Of a stretch of 64,000 nucleotides of DNA, positions 32,531 to 45,026 are shown one piece after another. A program made the translations under genes and the position numbers. Below the pieces are notes generated by a model. It was not told the origin of the DNA. It worked only from the letters and a program-made list of their open reading frames with translations, and did not search any database. The number at the start of each line of letters is the position of its first letter. Position 1 is the stretch's first letter. This DNA comes from Adiantum capillus-veneris. Its lineage: Eukaryota; Streptophyta; Polypodiopsida; Polypodiales; Pteridaceae. The DNA is taken from the NCBI GenBank assembly GCA_014529385.2, contig CM043971.1, forward strand, positions 53,789,209 through 53,853,208. The letters are read 5' to 3'.

Positions 32531-35500
32531 ATGGGTAAGAAGAAAATGTTAGAGAAGATGTATGAAACCATAGAGGAAACCCAAGCACTTATTGTAGCTT
32601 CTCTACCACTTATTCCCCATAGTAAGATACAACGATATGTGTTTACCGAGAAAGCAAAAGCATTGCTACAATTGTGGGATTTGCATGTGGTTGTGCAAGC
32701 CACAAGAATTGAGTTTGTCACAGCTATCATTAGGTAGGTTCTTGATTCCTTCAATGTTGATGACGAAAATGCTATAGTATATGGCAAGAAAGTGTCAGTA
32801 ACTCCAGATGAAATTGCTTATGCTTTCAAGAATGCCAAATGAGCCAAAGCCGACTGTTTCAACTGTTGGAACAGATAAGTGCAGCTCCGAAGGAAGATGA
32901 CACAGCCAAGAAAAAATGCAAGGTCAGTGCACAAGGGGTTCCAGTAGCAAGTCTGGACGTCCCCGCTGCCTACCTGTTTGTAGCTGAAGCTGTGAGTCTG
33001 AAAAATAACCCCACATATGTCTCAGAGAAACTGTTGGCTATGTTATTGGCAAAGAAATTAGATGCCACGACTTCAATCAGCTTATGTCAGTTTCTGTCGC
33101 ATAATGTGCTCTAGTAGACTGCCAAGTTGAAGTCTCATAATGTTTTCAAAGCCTGGTATGTCTGGAAGTTTCTTTACTGGGCAACTTCTCTTGCTGCTCA
33201 TGACTAGGTACGGATGGCTTGGAGTCAAAGACCCATCCCAACAACTAACAATGTTGATTTATCTTTCGATGAAGAAACCCCAGGTACTCAGTTGGCTGTC
33301 TCACTAGTCAGAAGAGAAAGGCCACGCAGCAGGAAGCTGGTGGTTCTAAGAGACCAAAAACTACATTGGCCAAGAGCAGTGCTTTCTTGAAGCAGCTAGA
33401 AATTCAGGTCAAGACTGTGTCTACTAATAAGTCTCCAGTAGACCAGACTTCAGTTGGCCATGTAGACCAACCTCCAGTAAAGATTACTACTAGGACCAGC
33501 CACCAAGCAGGGCAGAGTTCAGCAAACACCAGTGCAGACAAAGACCGGCCAGAGAGGACCAATGCTGAGCAGATGGCAATTCATACTTATAAGGGAAAAG
33601 GTCCAGCACCTGCTAGTCCAATTAGTAAAAGTCCTATCCCTTTTAGTGAATTGGCTTTAGCCTTAACCAAGAAGGACAGATTACAACAGCTGCAGACTCA
33701 TCCGCTCACTGGACAATTAGTCCTGCATAAACCCGACTTTACCACATTACCATATATGGCTCCTGTTTTACAGTTTATGATCCAGTTGCCTCTGACCCAT
33801 TGACGGTCAATGATGACTGCTCAGTGCTTATCCAGTCATTCTGGAATACGATTGTCCATGATTTGGGACAAATGCTGGATGCTTCAGCGTCTAATGATGA
33901 AGTGACGAAGTTAAAGCTGAACTGAGGAACAGTGAGCAGCAAGTCGAGAAGTTGAAACAGGATATAAGGGCACAATCATTGTGGCATAGTGTTCTTGAAA
34001 ATCAGTCGACCAGGACAATTCAGACATTAGAAGGAAAGCTATCAAAGCTTGAGTTTAAGATGAGGCAGTTAAATGAAGAAAAGGTAGAGGTTGAGAGAGT
34101 TGTTGACAGATTTGAAACTATGCTGAGGATGAAGAGAGTTGATTTCAACTCATTGCTGACCAGCCACACTGCATTGAATGCCTCTTAAACAGAAAGATAC
34201 ATATACAATAATTTGTCTGATATACTGAATCTAGAAGGCAATGCTATCTTCAATATGGATAATCTGAGGGCGCTCATGGAAACAATGCAAAGTGATTTGC
34301 ACGATAAAATTTCTGAATATAACAGTGCCTTGGCAAATCAAGCTATTCTGGACTATATTGATAAGCAGAATGAACTTGATGAGGATTCTAAGAAAGCAGA
34401 AGATAAGGATGAAGAGAGGGAGGGTGAACTAGCAGATAGGCATGATGATGATAATGACTCTCCTCCATCTTCGCCTTCAGGATCCGGTGCTCGTGGATCA
34501 GCTGCCACAAGGGGCAGTCAACCCAACACAGACCATCGAAACGAGTATAGGGATCAGCAGTTGGGAGATCAACAGGCTGGTGATCAACAACCATGCAACA
34601 CTAAAGATTCACCAATACACCAGTCACAACACAATTCAGATGTGAAAGGAAAAGGTTAAGCTGTGACTGAGATTTCAAAGAGTGATGAGCAACACTCATT
34701 ACAGCTTATCACACTGAACAAGAGGCTAAGACATCAGCAAGCTCCTATTACAAGGATGTATCTGAAGGATGATGTTCTTCTTTCTGATTTGGAATACTTT
34801 CAAAGACTATATGTCGGTGCCAGAGAGATGATCTAGAATTGGAAATGAGTTGCTTTCCATAATCAGGAGTTGTGCCAATTACTTGAGCATCCTAGCAGAA
34901 TTCAGCTACTAGAGAGAGTACATGAATGGGCACTAACCTCTAATGATAAGCTGGTCAATCCACACTGGCAGCGACACTCTACTGCAGACTGTCATTCCCT
35001 AGCCATTGAATTAGAGCTCCTGCTTGGGAACACCCCTACATATAAATGTATGAAAGAGGTCAAAAATCAACTGAAAGAAGTCCTACCGCTAATGAAAATT
35101 TCCAGAGGAGTTCTGGACTAGAGGGTACAAGCTAATATTGAAGATCAGACTTCCAGCAGTAAGGGCCCACAAACTCAAAAGACAGTAGGGGAACAAGCAA
35201 CTGCTCTCTGAAGATTGTTTCAACTGGTTCGAGTCACCAGGAAGATGATGCAGCAGGAGAACCACGCTGTTCTCAACTTTTTGGAGTTTGTACCTGATTC
35301 TCTAGTTCTCCTGTATGCCTTGCTTGCTAGAGAGACTGAGCTACCTAGGTTTTTCGCAGCTTTGTATCCTTAACATCTAGAACCAGTGGATCGACTCACA
35401 TACTATAACATCACTGGTGATCTTCAGGATTGGTATGAGCGAGCCACTGTAGAATGGAAAACCTGGCAAACATTGATCAATGATGCTCTGCTCTCCAATT

Positions 35501-35894
35501 AAATGATGTTTTGGAACTGCAAGGAGAAATGTAGAGGATCAAGCTCTGTATGGGAGAATTGAAAATCCAACTCAAAGGTCTCACCAAGATCACAAATCAA
35601 TTGCTTCAACTTACTATGGAGTCCTCTAATATTCCTGAAAAGGATATTACTGCTAAACCAGGTCTGGGGCCACAGTATAGAGAAATGGCTGAGATAATCT
35701 TTGAAGCCAGGATTAAAACCAATCGGCCTCTCCTAGAAGTATGGATCCACACAGCTTTGCAATGTAATAAATTGGCCATATGCCGTCTGACAAAGGGTAG
35801 ATGCACGTTGTATGATCCCGACACCAAAACATATAATCCTCTCATGCCTTATGAATCGGAGATTTCCACAGCAAGGCGAGGTCAGCTTGAGTAG
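32531..35894 (+). pseudogene. 3' ORF of element C, degraded
   Basis: Spread over several frames. The N-terminal part (KALLQLWDLHVVVQATRIEF, YGKKVSVTPDEIAYAF) resembles the N-terminal domain in D and I (VEVQITPQLIVDAL). A Ser/Thr/Pro-rich region follows, then a coiled coil at about 33900-34180 (LEGKLSKLEFKMRQLNEEK), an acidic segment (EDKDEEREGELADRHDDD) and a C-terminal helical region to about 35890. Overall size matches the 3' ORF of D. Function unknown. Confidence 0.6.
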
Positions 35895-36092
35895 GAGGCC
35901 ATTTATCGACCTATCTAGAAGGACAATGCTGGCACTGGAACTTCTAAAGCACCAATACAGAAGAAGGGCATAAGAAAGCCGGTTCAGTGGAAGGATACTG
36001 GGTTGTTCCATCTCAGAATAAGACGGAGGATTTTCCCAGTAGGGCTCTTGAATTTCGTTGGCTAGACGCCCTTGGAATTACAATTATAGGGG

Positions 36093-36854
36093 TGTTAAGC
36101 ACTCAACAAGCATGAAATATGTCATAAAGCTAGCAATACCAACAGGGTTAGCAACTCCAGAAGAGTACTATCATGAGGAACATAGGCCAACTCATGAGGA
36201 ACATCGATCGACTCAACAAACACACAAATGGGTTTAGAGTTTAGGGTTTGAGCCTCAACCAAAAATCTAGATGGGTTCCTCAACACCATTTCAAAATCAG
36301 GTGGTGGATTTTTCAAAATTTTTGGAGATACCAAAATTCAAGACAGGAGGGAAGGATGTAGAAGGCGAAGACAGTCCCAACAGGTGGGAACTGTCTTCTG
36401 GAAAGCCGAACAGTGGATCAGTCACACATTAGTAATTACCACGGTAGTTACTACAGTAACTTCTAGAGGGCTATAAATAGGACTCATTACATTGTAATCA
36501 TGCTTCTTGTTTTTCTGCCTCTTACTCCTTAGTCTTAGCCTTCCAAGTAATTCCTGAGCTACAATCACTTCACCTGTAACTTCATCTTGTAATCATTATT
36601 ACTGCTACTGTAATCATTTGAGCTTCAATTCTTTATACTTTGTACTGGTTCTTCCTAAACTATGAATCTAAAACTACAAACACTTTTCTAGTTGTCCAGT
36701 CTATATCTCATTTCAGTATACTATTTCAGTTCAGATAACCATTTCAGTCCAGTCTCTAGTCTCTTTTCCAGTTTTATTAACTGAAATGACGGCTTACCAG
36801 TAGCTCTAAATTCAAACACTAAAATCAGCTATCTGAAGAGATCAGCTCCAATTC
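36093..36854 (+). mobile_element. 3' LTR of element C (right end truncated)
   Basis: TGTTAAGCACTC follows a short ATAGGGG purine run. TATAAATA at 36472-36479 gives the promoter. An imperfect 22-bp palindrome lies just upstream at 36431-36452. The LTR runs without a clear CA end into the antisense non-LTR element at about 36855. Confidence 0.6.
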
Positions 36855-38088
36855 CATGCTTTGTATGTGTGTGAACGTTCCAAGTAAACTTCCTTGTCTT
36901 TGCTTGCATCCAACCTTAGCAAGTGTTTTTGGGTTTGACTACATTCCATGTCAAACCATTTCTTCTTGGTGCTACCCTTCTTAGACCTTTGCAAGACATG
37001 TGTTTCACCGAAAAGCATTTCTTTGCACAAAAGAAAATTACTTCTTTGAAAAATTTCCACTTGCATTCTAATGTTGGGCTCTCTTGATGCTTTGTCATGC
37101 TTAACATTTGGTCCACCATATCAACATATATAAGTGCTCGTTTGAAGTCTAGACGTAGGTAAGAATGATTCACGTCATGATTGGAGGCTACATGCTCGGG
37201 TCTTTTACCACACTTAAGGTCAATACATAACATCCTATGATCTGATTTTGGATTCTGTTCACCAAGTGTAAAGCTTCGTATGCATTCTAGAGTGGCTTCC
37301 AAAAACAACATATAGTCAATCACGCTATCACCATTGTGCTTTCTACATGTAAAGTCATTGGTGCCTTGCCATAGAGATACATCATTGTGCTTTCTACATG
37401 TAAAGTCATTGGCGCCTTTCCATAGAGATACACCATTTGCAATGAGCATTCCAGTACTATTGCACATATGTAGAAGTGACTTTCCATAGTGATCCAGTTC
37501 TTTTGCATCATTAGAACTTTGATTATACATGTATGAGTCATCCATTCTTCTTGAGACATGCGGCATGTCGACTTGTTGTGTGTCGGGTTGTAACGTATTT
37601 GTGCGAGCATTCATGTCTCCAAAGACAACGACTTCACCATGGTCCTTGTAATGAGCAATGTCTTCCTCTAGTTCAACAAAGGGCTGATCTTTATCCATAT
37701 CCAAGCGAGCATAAAAGTTACAGTTATAGTGAGGAAAGTAACAACCAACCACAAACATGACTTGACCATTTGGTGGGTTGATTTTCAACCATAAGTAGCG
37801 TTTATATTTATCTTCTTTGACAATGGAAACATCTTTCAAACCCTTTTTGGTCATACATGCTACGCCTCCTTGGCCTCTATATTGCTTTGCATTTTTGGTC
37901 CACATCAAAGAATGCACATCGTATTTGTCAAATCCAAGAATTTGTTGCGCATCATGCTCCCATGTTTCGACAAGAAGTATCACATCGGAATCATTGGTAA
38001 GCTCATCAACGCCAATTCCTACATTACATGGATACCTGTTACAATTCCAAAAGCTTATTCGCAAGCGTGAGTTGGTCTCATAGATCAT
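36855..38088 (-). pseudogene. ORF2 N-terminus: AP-endonuclease domain of the non-LTR element
   Basis: Endonuclease/exonuclease/phosphatase motifs in order: SFWNCNR, LLVETW, RGQGGVAC, VVGCYFPHYN, VVFGDMNART, DYMLF and SDHRMLCIDL. This is the nicking enzyme for target-primed integration. A 51-bp tandem duplication (plus-strand 37331-37432) repeats SLWKGANDFTCRKHN as SLWQGTNDFTCRKHN inside the domain. The frame shifts near 36960, where KKKWFDMECSQTQKHL continues the family pattern. RT is absent. Confidence 0.8.
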
Positions 38089-38094
38089 GTGTCC

Positions 38095-38998
38095 CTATTT
38101 GTTGGGTGGACTTGCATCCTCCTCAAGTGACTTTTCTTCTTGAGATGATACCTTAAACTTCTTGCTTATTTTCTCATATGCTTTGTGACATACATTTTGT
38201 TGCATAAGAGTGCGATCCTCATATACGTTACAACCCGTTCCTTTGAGGTACATCCAACTATTGTCAAGGATGATCTTTCTCTTTACCTCATCAGCCATGG
38301 TACATACAATAGGTCTTTCTCCGAGCGAGGGACTCCTTGTTTTCCAACTTGATGTGCACCATAAGCCATGATTCCAGACATGCCAAAGTATGTAGCAAAA
38401 AAGGTGTTTTCATGCTTTCCTCCTTGATTCCACGAATGACGATGTTCTTTGAGCGTTTTTGCCGTTCTTGCAATTCTTGAGTGTCCACATTCTCTACATT
38501 CTTTGGTTGGACAATGGCTTGCGTGATAGGAGATGTAGAAACCACATTATCCTTACATATATCAGCCCATGATTTGGATGCATTTCTCATCTCACATACA
38601 TCATGTCGTATTGTATCTATCGTTTTCTCTTTCAATACATGATCACTCTGAACTTTGCTCAAGCGCTCTTTCAATACATTCATGTCAACAAGAGAGCGCT
38701 TACATTCTTGAACTTCATTCTCAAGATGCATCAAGCGTGTTGTTTGCATTTCAAGAACCTTCTTGAGGTGCTCATTCTCCACAACGAGAACTCTTAAAGT
38801 GCCATTCTCCATTGCAAGTGCGCGCAGTTCTTCACCTTGCTTGTTGAGGGTTTCTTGTAATGAGACCAAGTAAGCCATGATCATTGCTTCCGTTGTTGTA
38901 GACGATGTGGTTGGATTAGCATCCAAATTCCTTGGAGATTTTGCATCATTTTCCATGGCGAGTGTGGATTTTCCACCCTTGTGAATTTTTTCCGACAT
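38095..38998 (-). pseudogene. ORF1 protein of the non-LTR element
   Basis: I start it at the ATG at 38998 (MSEKIHKGGKS), not at the upstream frame through the CT repeat. A coiled coil (about 70-170 residues in; LKKVLEMQTTRLMHLENEV) precedes an RNA-binding-like core (RSKNIVIRGIKEE). A frameshift near 38300 separates it from the C-terminal part (MYLKGTGCNVYEDRTLMQQN), which matches the usual ORF1 C-terminal pattern. ORF1 proteins bind element RNA as trimers in known LINEs. Confidence 0.68.
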
Positions 38999-39132
38999 TG
39001 CCTTCAAGTCAGCAACAAAAATTAAAAGTTTTGACGGTTTTTTCAATTCTGAGATGCTATTACAGAAAAGCCTTCCATTGCTCAGAAAAATTCTGCTCAG
39101 AGAAAAGGGGGGAGGTGGGGAGAGGAATATAT

Positions 39133-39137
<5 letters not shown>

Positions 39138-39195
<58 letters not shown>

Positions 39196-39248
39196 GCAAG
39201 GGTAGAGAGAGGGGTGGGGAGTTGGCGAGAGAGAGAGAGAGAGAGAGA
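39138..39248. repeat. (GA)n microsatellites in the leader of the non-LTR element
   Basis: GA runs at about 39138-39192 and 39227-39248. In the sense of the element they are CT runs upstream of ORF1. Confidence 0.95.
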
Positions 39249-39622
39249 AGAATCTACTCACTGGATTTCAAAAAAACACTCGCCAAAAAACTGCGTCTTG
39301 TTTTTTATAGAGACAACATATAATTAATGCATAGTTTTTTTTTTCTTTCCTCACAATTTGACTTCTTTTAGAATTGCTTTTCATTTCTGTTCCCCTTTTT
39401 GTAATATGCTTATCTTTTAGTTATTACTTTTTTGTGTTTTTAATGAATTCAAATTATGATCATGTATATCCTTTCACGTTTTTCTCTTATTTTTTAGAGG
39501 CCTAGCGATTGGGAAATTTTACTATGTTTTAATATCAATTAAAACTTTAAAATATATTTTGGTTAAAAGATATAATATAAAATTGGTGTGCAAAGAAACT
39601 AATCTCTCTCTCCCTCCCTTAG

Positions 39623-39654
<32 letters not shown>
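39623..39654. repeat. Homopolymer C run
   Basis: 32 consecutive C followed by ACACAC. Confidence 0.95.
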
Positions 39655-40879
39655 ACACACACAAACTAAAGCATGCAAATTAAAGCATAATTAGAATAGA
39701 GTAGCCCAACAAAGTACGTAACAAAAATCCTGCACAATTTATGCTAGTAGAATTTATTGTATGTATGTAGGAAGCAATTGCGAAAGAGTGTTTATCTATT
39801 GGCATTGGCACAATCGTGCTAAAAACCAGCCAGCTCACTTAACAATAGATACTTGTTAGCCTTCAGTTCAACAACATCATCATTTCTAAAGAGAGCAAGG
39901 TCAATGCTCGTAGACATACTATGATAATTGTGCTTGCCCCATCTCTCGAGCAAGAACAAGTGGCAAAGCCAACGTGGTAAGGTATGTAGTGCCTAGTGTT
40001 AACGACTTTACCCCCATACACATCACCTCCATGAAATTCTAGAGCTCAAATTGACAGGTCCAAGCCACTTCATTCGATGATGTAAATTTCAAATTGTTAT
40101 CACTAGCCTCTACATAATAGATCTATAGAAATTTCAAAACTTCCTTATTGTCACACAACAAGAGGTAGCTAATATCATTGCCACAAATGTACGCATGCAA
40201 GTTAGGATGAACAACTTGTGATTACCTTGTAGGGGGTACCAACAAGAGGGCACATCCTTGAGGGAGCCTTGATCATGGATACCATGAAGCCCTATGGGCC
40301 CAAACCCATGCCCTTCTTCATAGGTACACTACGTTGCAATACAAAAAATAGCAAATATGCATGTGAGGGAAGAGCTTGCATGTACAACAATGCCATGAAT
40401 GTGTCACTCAAGTTGTGCTCCATCTCTGGGGTAACATAATTGAACACAGATTGCATGGACCCAAGTAAGAAAAACAAAAGTTGGAATTAGCCCCATAATG
40501 CTCTCTTTTGACAACTAGCCATATAATAATTCTTAATGATAATTATACATTTATCACCCCTGTTGATGGATTGACGCAGCTCCACATGCATTGTGCTGAA
40601 AAATTATTTCTAATTTAAAAATGGGGCAACAAATCTCTTGCCTAGGCAAGAGGGCCTCTTCCCTTCCCCTATGGGTAGGGGCTAGATAAACAAGCATGTA
40701 ATTTGTAATGTGCAATTGATTTGGAGGCATTGCAAGCTTGGATAAACCTCACTTTCTTGGGTTTGCCTTTGGATATCTTGTATAATTAGAGTTGAAAGGA
40801 CATAAGGTTACATTCATTTGCATATTAAGCAGAAGATGGATAGCTTAAGCAATAAATTCATTATCTAGTATTGAGTTCT

Positions 40880-40882
<3 letters not shown>

Positions 40883-40936
<54 letters not shown>
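40883..40936. repeat. (GA)n microsatellite
   Basis: About 54 bp of GA in gene-free sequence. Confidence 0.95.
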
Positions 40937-40937
<1 letters not shown>

Positions 40938-41111
40938 AATGTAACATTTCCCTCTATAGTATTGAGTTCTCATTGAGACAGAGCAATGTAACATTTTGTC
41001 ATATTAAGTTTAAGAGAGGAGAGAACAACGTAACATTCCCTTTCTCAATATGCACGGGCATGGTGGAATTATTAAAGCTCACCACAATTACTACTGAGAA
41101 GTGACTCTTAA

Positions 41112-41484
41112 TGTCATAAAAACTAATATCTAATTCTCCCAAATGATTTTCTCATGTTAAACTGATCATTTAATATGGGGAGGTACTAGTGGAAAAGCTA
41201 GAATATTGGTAAGGCTGCCAGACTGGTCTCAGCAAGGATCCAAAGGAGGGAAAATAAAGATCCAAAGGGAGACTATCGACAAAAGAGCAGTGTGCATCAA
41301 TGGAGCTTAAAAGACCTAAGGTTCAACTCCATTAAGACTTCCATAGGCTAAGGTTCCAAAATTTAATTAATAAATCCAATGGCCAAAAGTGGGAAAAATT
41401 GGATGGTTATGGAAAGACTAAAAAGATTTCCCACATCCCTAGGAAGGAGGGGGCGAGCCCTAAAGGTAGGGAAAGAGAGAGAAA

Positions 41485-41547
<63 letters not shown>

Positions 41548-42698
41548 CCAAGCTTTGCCTTTACACTAAGGGAATAATGGACAAATGCCCAATTGCCCCC
41601 AATCTCTCCTCAAATCCTATTGGATGGCCATAGAGGTGGACCAATGAGAACTAGGCTAGAGTAAAATTAGTTTAATCAATTTAAAAATTCTTGATAAAAG
41701 AACCAATAGAAATTAAGCTCCCTAGAAGACTATTGGATAGTCTACCAAGGGGTCCAATGAGCATGAAAAGCATCCCAATGGCTTGCTTGATTCCTATTGG
41801 CCAGAAGACAAAAAGTTCCAATGAGAGATTAAATAAATTATTTTAATTATCTAAAGCTCTCAAAAAAGGGAAAGGGGAACACTTGTCGCAAGACTATCAA
41901 CTATGCATCTTAATTGCTATTGGCTAAGCTCTGCAAGAGCCAATGGGAAGCCAGCAAGAGCAAATGGGAAGAGGGTCGACCAAGAAGAGAGAGAGTTGGC
42001 ATTTTTAGTCTAACTCATTTTCTACACACACACACACACACACACACACAACTCTTGTGTTGAGAAAGAACTCCATCTCCTTCTCCAAGCATTGAGAAGT
42101 AGAGACCTACACCAACAATTCTTGCCTATGGAATCCAAATTCAACCAAGAGCCAAGCTTCAATGGCATTCTCATCTCCTCTACCATGCTAATTACTAAGC
42201 TAAGCTATGCTATAAGAGTGATTATGTGAGGAGAATACTTATTTCTCGTAAGATACATCTTCTTCCTCTTCATCTTTCCTCATGCCCTGCTAGCTCTTAC
42301 CATCTTTGAAGGTGTGTGAGGTCTTGGGACTGAGGCTAGGTCCACTATGTGTGTTTTTCAAGCATAATTTGGTGCATGAAGCTTCCATATTCATTGCACC
42401 AACGAGTTTTGTCAAGGAACACAAAGATTGTATTGTACAAAAGTCTCACTTGATGGGAAAAGCTATAATACAAAAGCCTTTTTGGCTCTATGTAAATCCG
42501 GTCCTCAACTGTTGTCAATAGTTCTATTTCTCTCTCTTTTCAAGTACTGTCTATGCCAAACTAGCTAGGTGTAATTGCTATGTTGCTTTCTCCAACCAAG
42601 TACTCTCTCTATGCTCATTAGGAACTTGTTCTTAATGAAATGCTCACTATGTTATCATTTTCCCCTGCACACAAGTTACTAGTGCATTAAATGTTACA
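41112..42698 (+). mobile_element. 5' LTR of element E
   Basis: TGTCATAAAA to AATGTTACA, followed by the PBS. Contains a (CA)n tract at 41488-41546 and another at about 42025-42051. The second half aligns with 55400-56040. Confidence 0.8.
41488..41546. repeat. (CA)n microsatellite in LTR of E
   Basis: About 59 bp of CA. Confidence 0.95.
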
Positions 42699-42699
42699 T

Positions 42700-42711
42700 T
42701 GGTATCAGAAC
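42700..42711 (+). promoter_or_regulatory. Primer binding site of element E, initiator tRNA-Met type
   Basis: TGGTATCAGAAC, one base after the LTR. The canonical form is TGGTATCAGAGC, so one mismatch. Confidence 0.85.
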
Positions 42712-43110
42712 TATTGGTTTCTCTTTTCTTGCTCAATAAGAGAGGTCCTCAAGCTTGTTACAAATGGTTGGTGTATTTAAATGCAAAAGAGTAAGTAGAA
42801 TAGGGATTTCTATCCTTGAAGCACGCCTGATTTATGCAATTAACGGCGGGGATACCGTTGAGAGCTATGGTCTTAACAATGGAGTTCTACGGGCTTGCCT
42901 ACGGCTTAACCATTATTGAGCTATTAGAAGCTTGACAAGAACCGATGCTGTCTCAGCTCTATGAAACCCTCTCTTCTATTCCTTGCAATTAATAATATTC
43001 GAGCCACGGATATAGGTGCTTGAGTGCTTATCTTTGAAGGTAAAGAGGAGTAGAAAATAGGGCTTGAAGTGCCAAAGTACAAGTAAAAGCTTACATCTAA
43101 AATTTGCTAG

Positions 43111-44075
43111 TATGGTTGACAAGAGTAAAGAGATTGAAATGAATGTTGGTAGATTTGAATGATAGAGAAACTAATGATGCCCCTATGCTTGTAAACTATC
43201 TTGTTTCTAGGCTTCAACAAGCCCTGGGCAATCCATCCCTCCAAGGTGAAGTGCTACAGCAATTGCACACCCATGGTATTCTCCAAACTCCCCCACCAAG
43301 AAGAGAGAGTACCTAGGAAAGCTCCTGGTGAGACTTCCAAAAGAGGACTCTCTCCAATAAGGGAAGAAGAGGAGGATCCGTACGAAGGGCTCAAAAACTT
43401 ACTACTCGATGGGGCATCTCCCTCTCAAAGGAGAGCCCAAGTTTCAAGAGTAGAGCCCCCACCAAAAGAACAAGAAAGAAGCAAGTCTCCTACCACCTCA
43501 GTGGAGATGGCTCCACGAAGACGGCGGGCAAAATGCTGTCCAACACCCCCCTAAATGGAGAAGACCATTGCATACTCCTCCTCACCATAAGTCAAAGAGG
43601 GAAGAGAGGAAACAAGGGAAGAAAAGACGAGAAAGAGGTCACCCTCTTCTCCATCTTCCTCTTCTAAAGAAAGTAATGGTGTAGAAGAGGAGGAACAAGG
43701 GAAGAAAAATGCGAGAAAGAGGTCACCCTCTTCTCCATCTTCCTCATCCTCTTCCCCTTCTGAAGAAAGTGATGGTGCAGCTCTCAAACTGCCCAAGAGA
43801 AGAGGCCATAGGAAATCCTATGCCACCTGGAAAAGGTCGTCCAAGCTCAAAAAGTTCAAAGAGGTAGGAAAGAGCATCTCTTTCCTTATCCACCTTTGGT
43901 GCTACGGACAAAGTCTTTGCCTTTATCCAACAACTCGATGCAGAGTTTGGAGATGAGGGCTTCACGGAGTCTCTAAGCTACGCCATGTAGCTATGCACTT
44001 TCAAAAGTCCACCAGGCAATGGTGGTCTAGCCTACAAGAAAACGGTGAAGCTCCACGAAGGGCTCGGTGTTCTCA
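43111..44075 (+). pseudogene. Gag of element E, N-terminal part
   Basis: Frameshifted Gag. After MVDKSKEIEMNVG it switches frames to a Pro/Lys-rich region, then a Ser/Glu/Arg-rich region with an 84-bp tandem duplication (about 43631-43798). The capsid core (VFAFIQQLDAEFGDEGFTES) follows near 43910. The frame breaks again just after it, and copia element F interrupts it soon afterwards. Confidence 0.65.
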
Positions 44076-45026
44076 GAATTTCATTCTGAGGTCATCTCGG
44101 CCACCGTTCGGCTTCGACAAAGGTCTGCGCAGGCCATTTTTGACTACGTGGTCTCGGCGGGTGTAGATCCGACTCTGCAAATTTGGGGTTTTCGGCCTAC
44201 GATTGCAGGTGCTGAGGATATCGACACTCCCAGAGTGTTGATTTGTGGCTGTCTACACATCGAAGGACGGCTCATAGTTCTTGGAGGCGTGTCACATACG
44301 ACACGGGCGCATCTACACACAGACTGTAGGCGACATCCACTAGTTCATCAGGTAGCTTGTGTTTGCTTCTTGATATTCCAGATTTCATCCTGACATTGCA
44401 GGTACTTACACATGGGATGTATTGTCAGAGATGATGTATGTCTGTTGAGGGTTTGCTGGCACGCAGCAAACAACCGCCGCAGCGGTTACAGCATACACTC
44501 GGAAATTTGTGGATGTATGACTTTGTGGGAAGTCTATGTACTGTCAGATTTACTGCAGCCTTTGTTGAGGGTCGAGTGAGGTTTTATTGAGCTGGGGGAT
44601 TCTCGAATGTTGAGATCCTTTCGGTGATACAGGTCTTGGAGCGATCCCTCGAGCACCCTTAGATAGGCAGCTAGGATGTATTGACTGTGAGTTAGACAGT
44701 TGGGATTGCATCTTTGCTTTACTGCCGTTGAGGCATTGTCGCAGTCTATGCTTACAGGACAGTGACAGGACAGTCAGAGACAGTACATGTGCAGGACAGG
44801 TTTACCCACAGCTTACATTGTCAGAGAGACAATGGTTTTTTGAGCTGTTTTTTGGTCTGTTTTTAGTACACCATAGCCATTTTACAAAGGAGACTCTGCC
44901 AAAATTTCAGCAGAATCTGAAGCTTTCTTGGTTCATTTGACAGGTTGATATTGGTTCAGAGGTCAGTTTACAGGGGAAACTCTGCCGAATTTTTCCCAGG
45001 AAAGTAAACTACTATGAAGCGTAGCT

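Larger units (their letters stand above)
30592..36092 (+). mobile_element. Element C, right part: rest of RNase H, integrase, 3' ORF
   Basis: Begins with the right TSD copy (30592-30596). The RNase H end (DFLSRS) follows in phase with the frame cut at 11415, proving that D inserted into C. Integrase and a long 3' ORF follow, then a short purine run and the LTR at 36093. Confidence 0.88.
36855..38998 (-). mobile_element. Non-LTR (LINE-like) retrotransposon fragment, minus strand
   Basis: On the minus strand ORF1 (coiled coil plus C-terminal domain) is followed by an ORF2 that starts with an apurinic-type endonuclease. It then stops at the junction with the LTR of C, before any RT. LINE copies normally lose their 5' end during integration, so loss of the 3' part points to a later deletion or rearrangement. 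A CT-rich leader lies upstream (GA run at about 39138-39192 on the plus strand). Confidence 0.8.
39200..41111. other. Gene-free region with simple repeats
   Basis: AT-rich and without protein homology I can recognise. Contains a run of 32 C at 39623-39654 followed by CA repeats, and a GA tract at about 40883-40936 that is followed by two partial direct repeats of GAGCAATGTAACATT. Confidence 0.7.

Noticed and set aside
44076..45026. 5' LTR of copia element F
   Set aside because: No similarity to the 3' LTR start at 49084 and no clear PBS; a weak TTGGTTCAGAGG near 44950 is not convincing.
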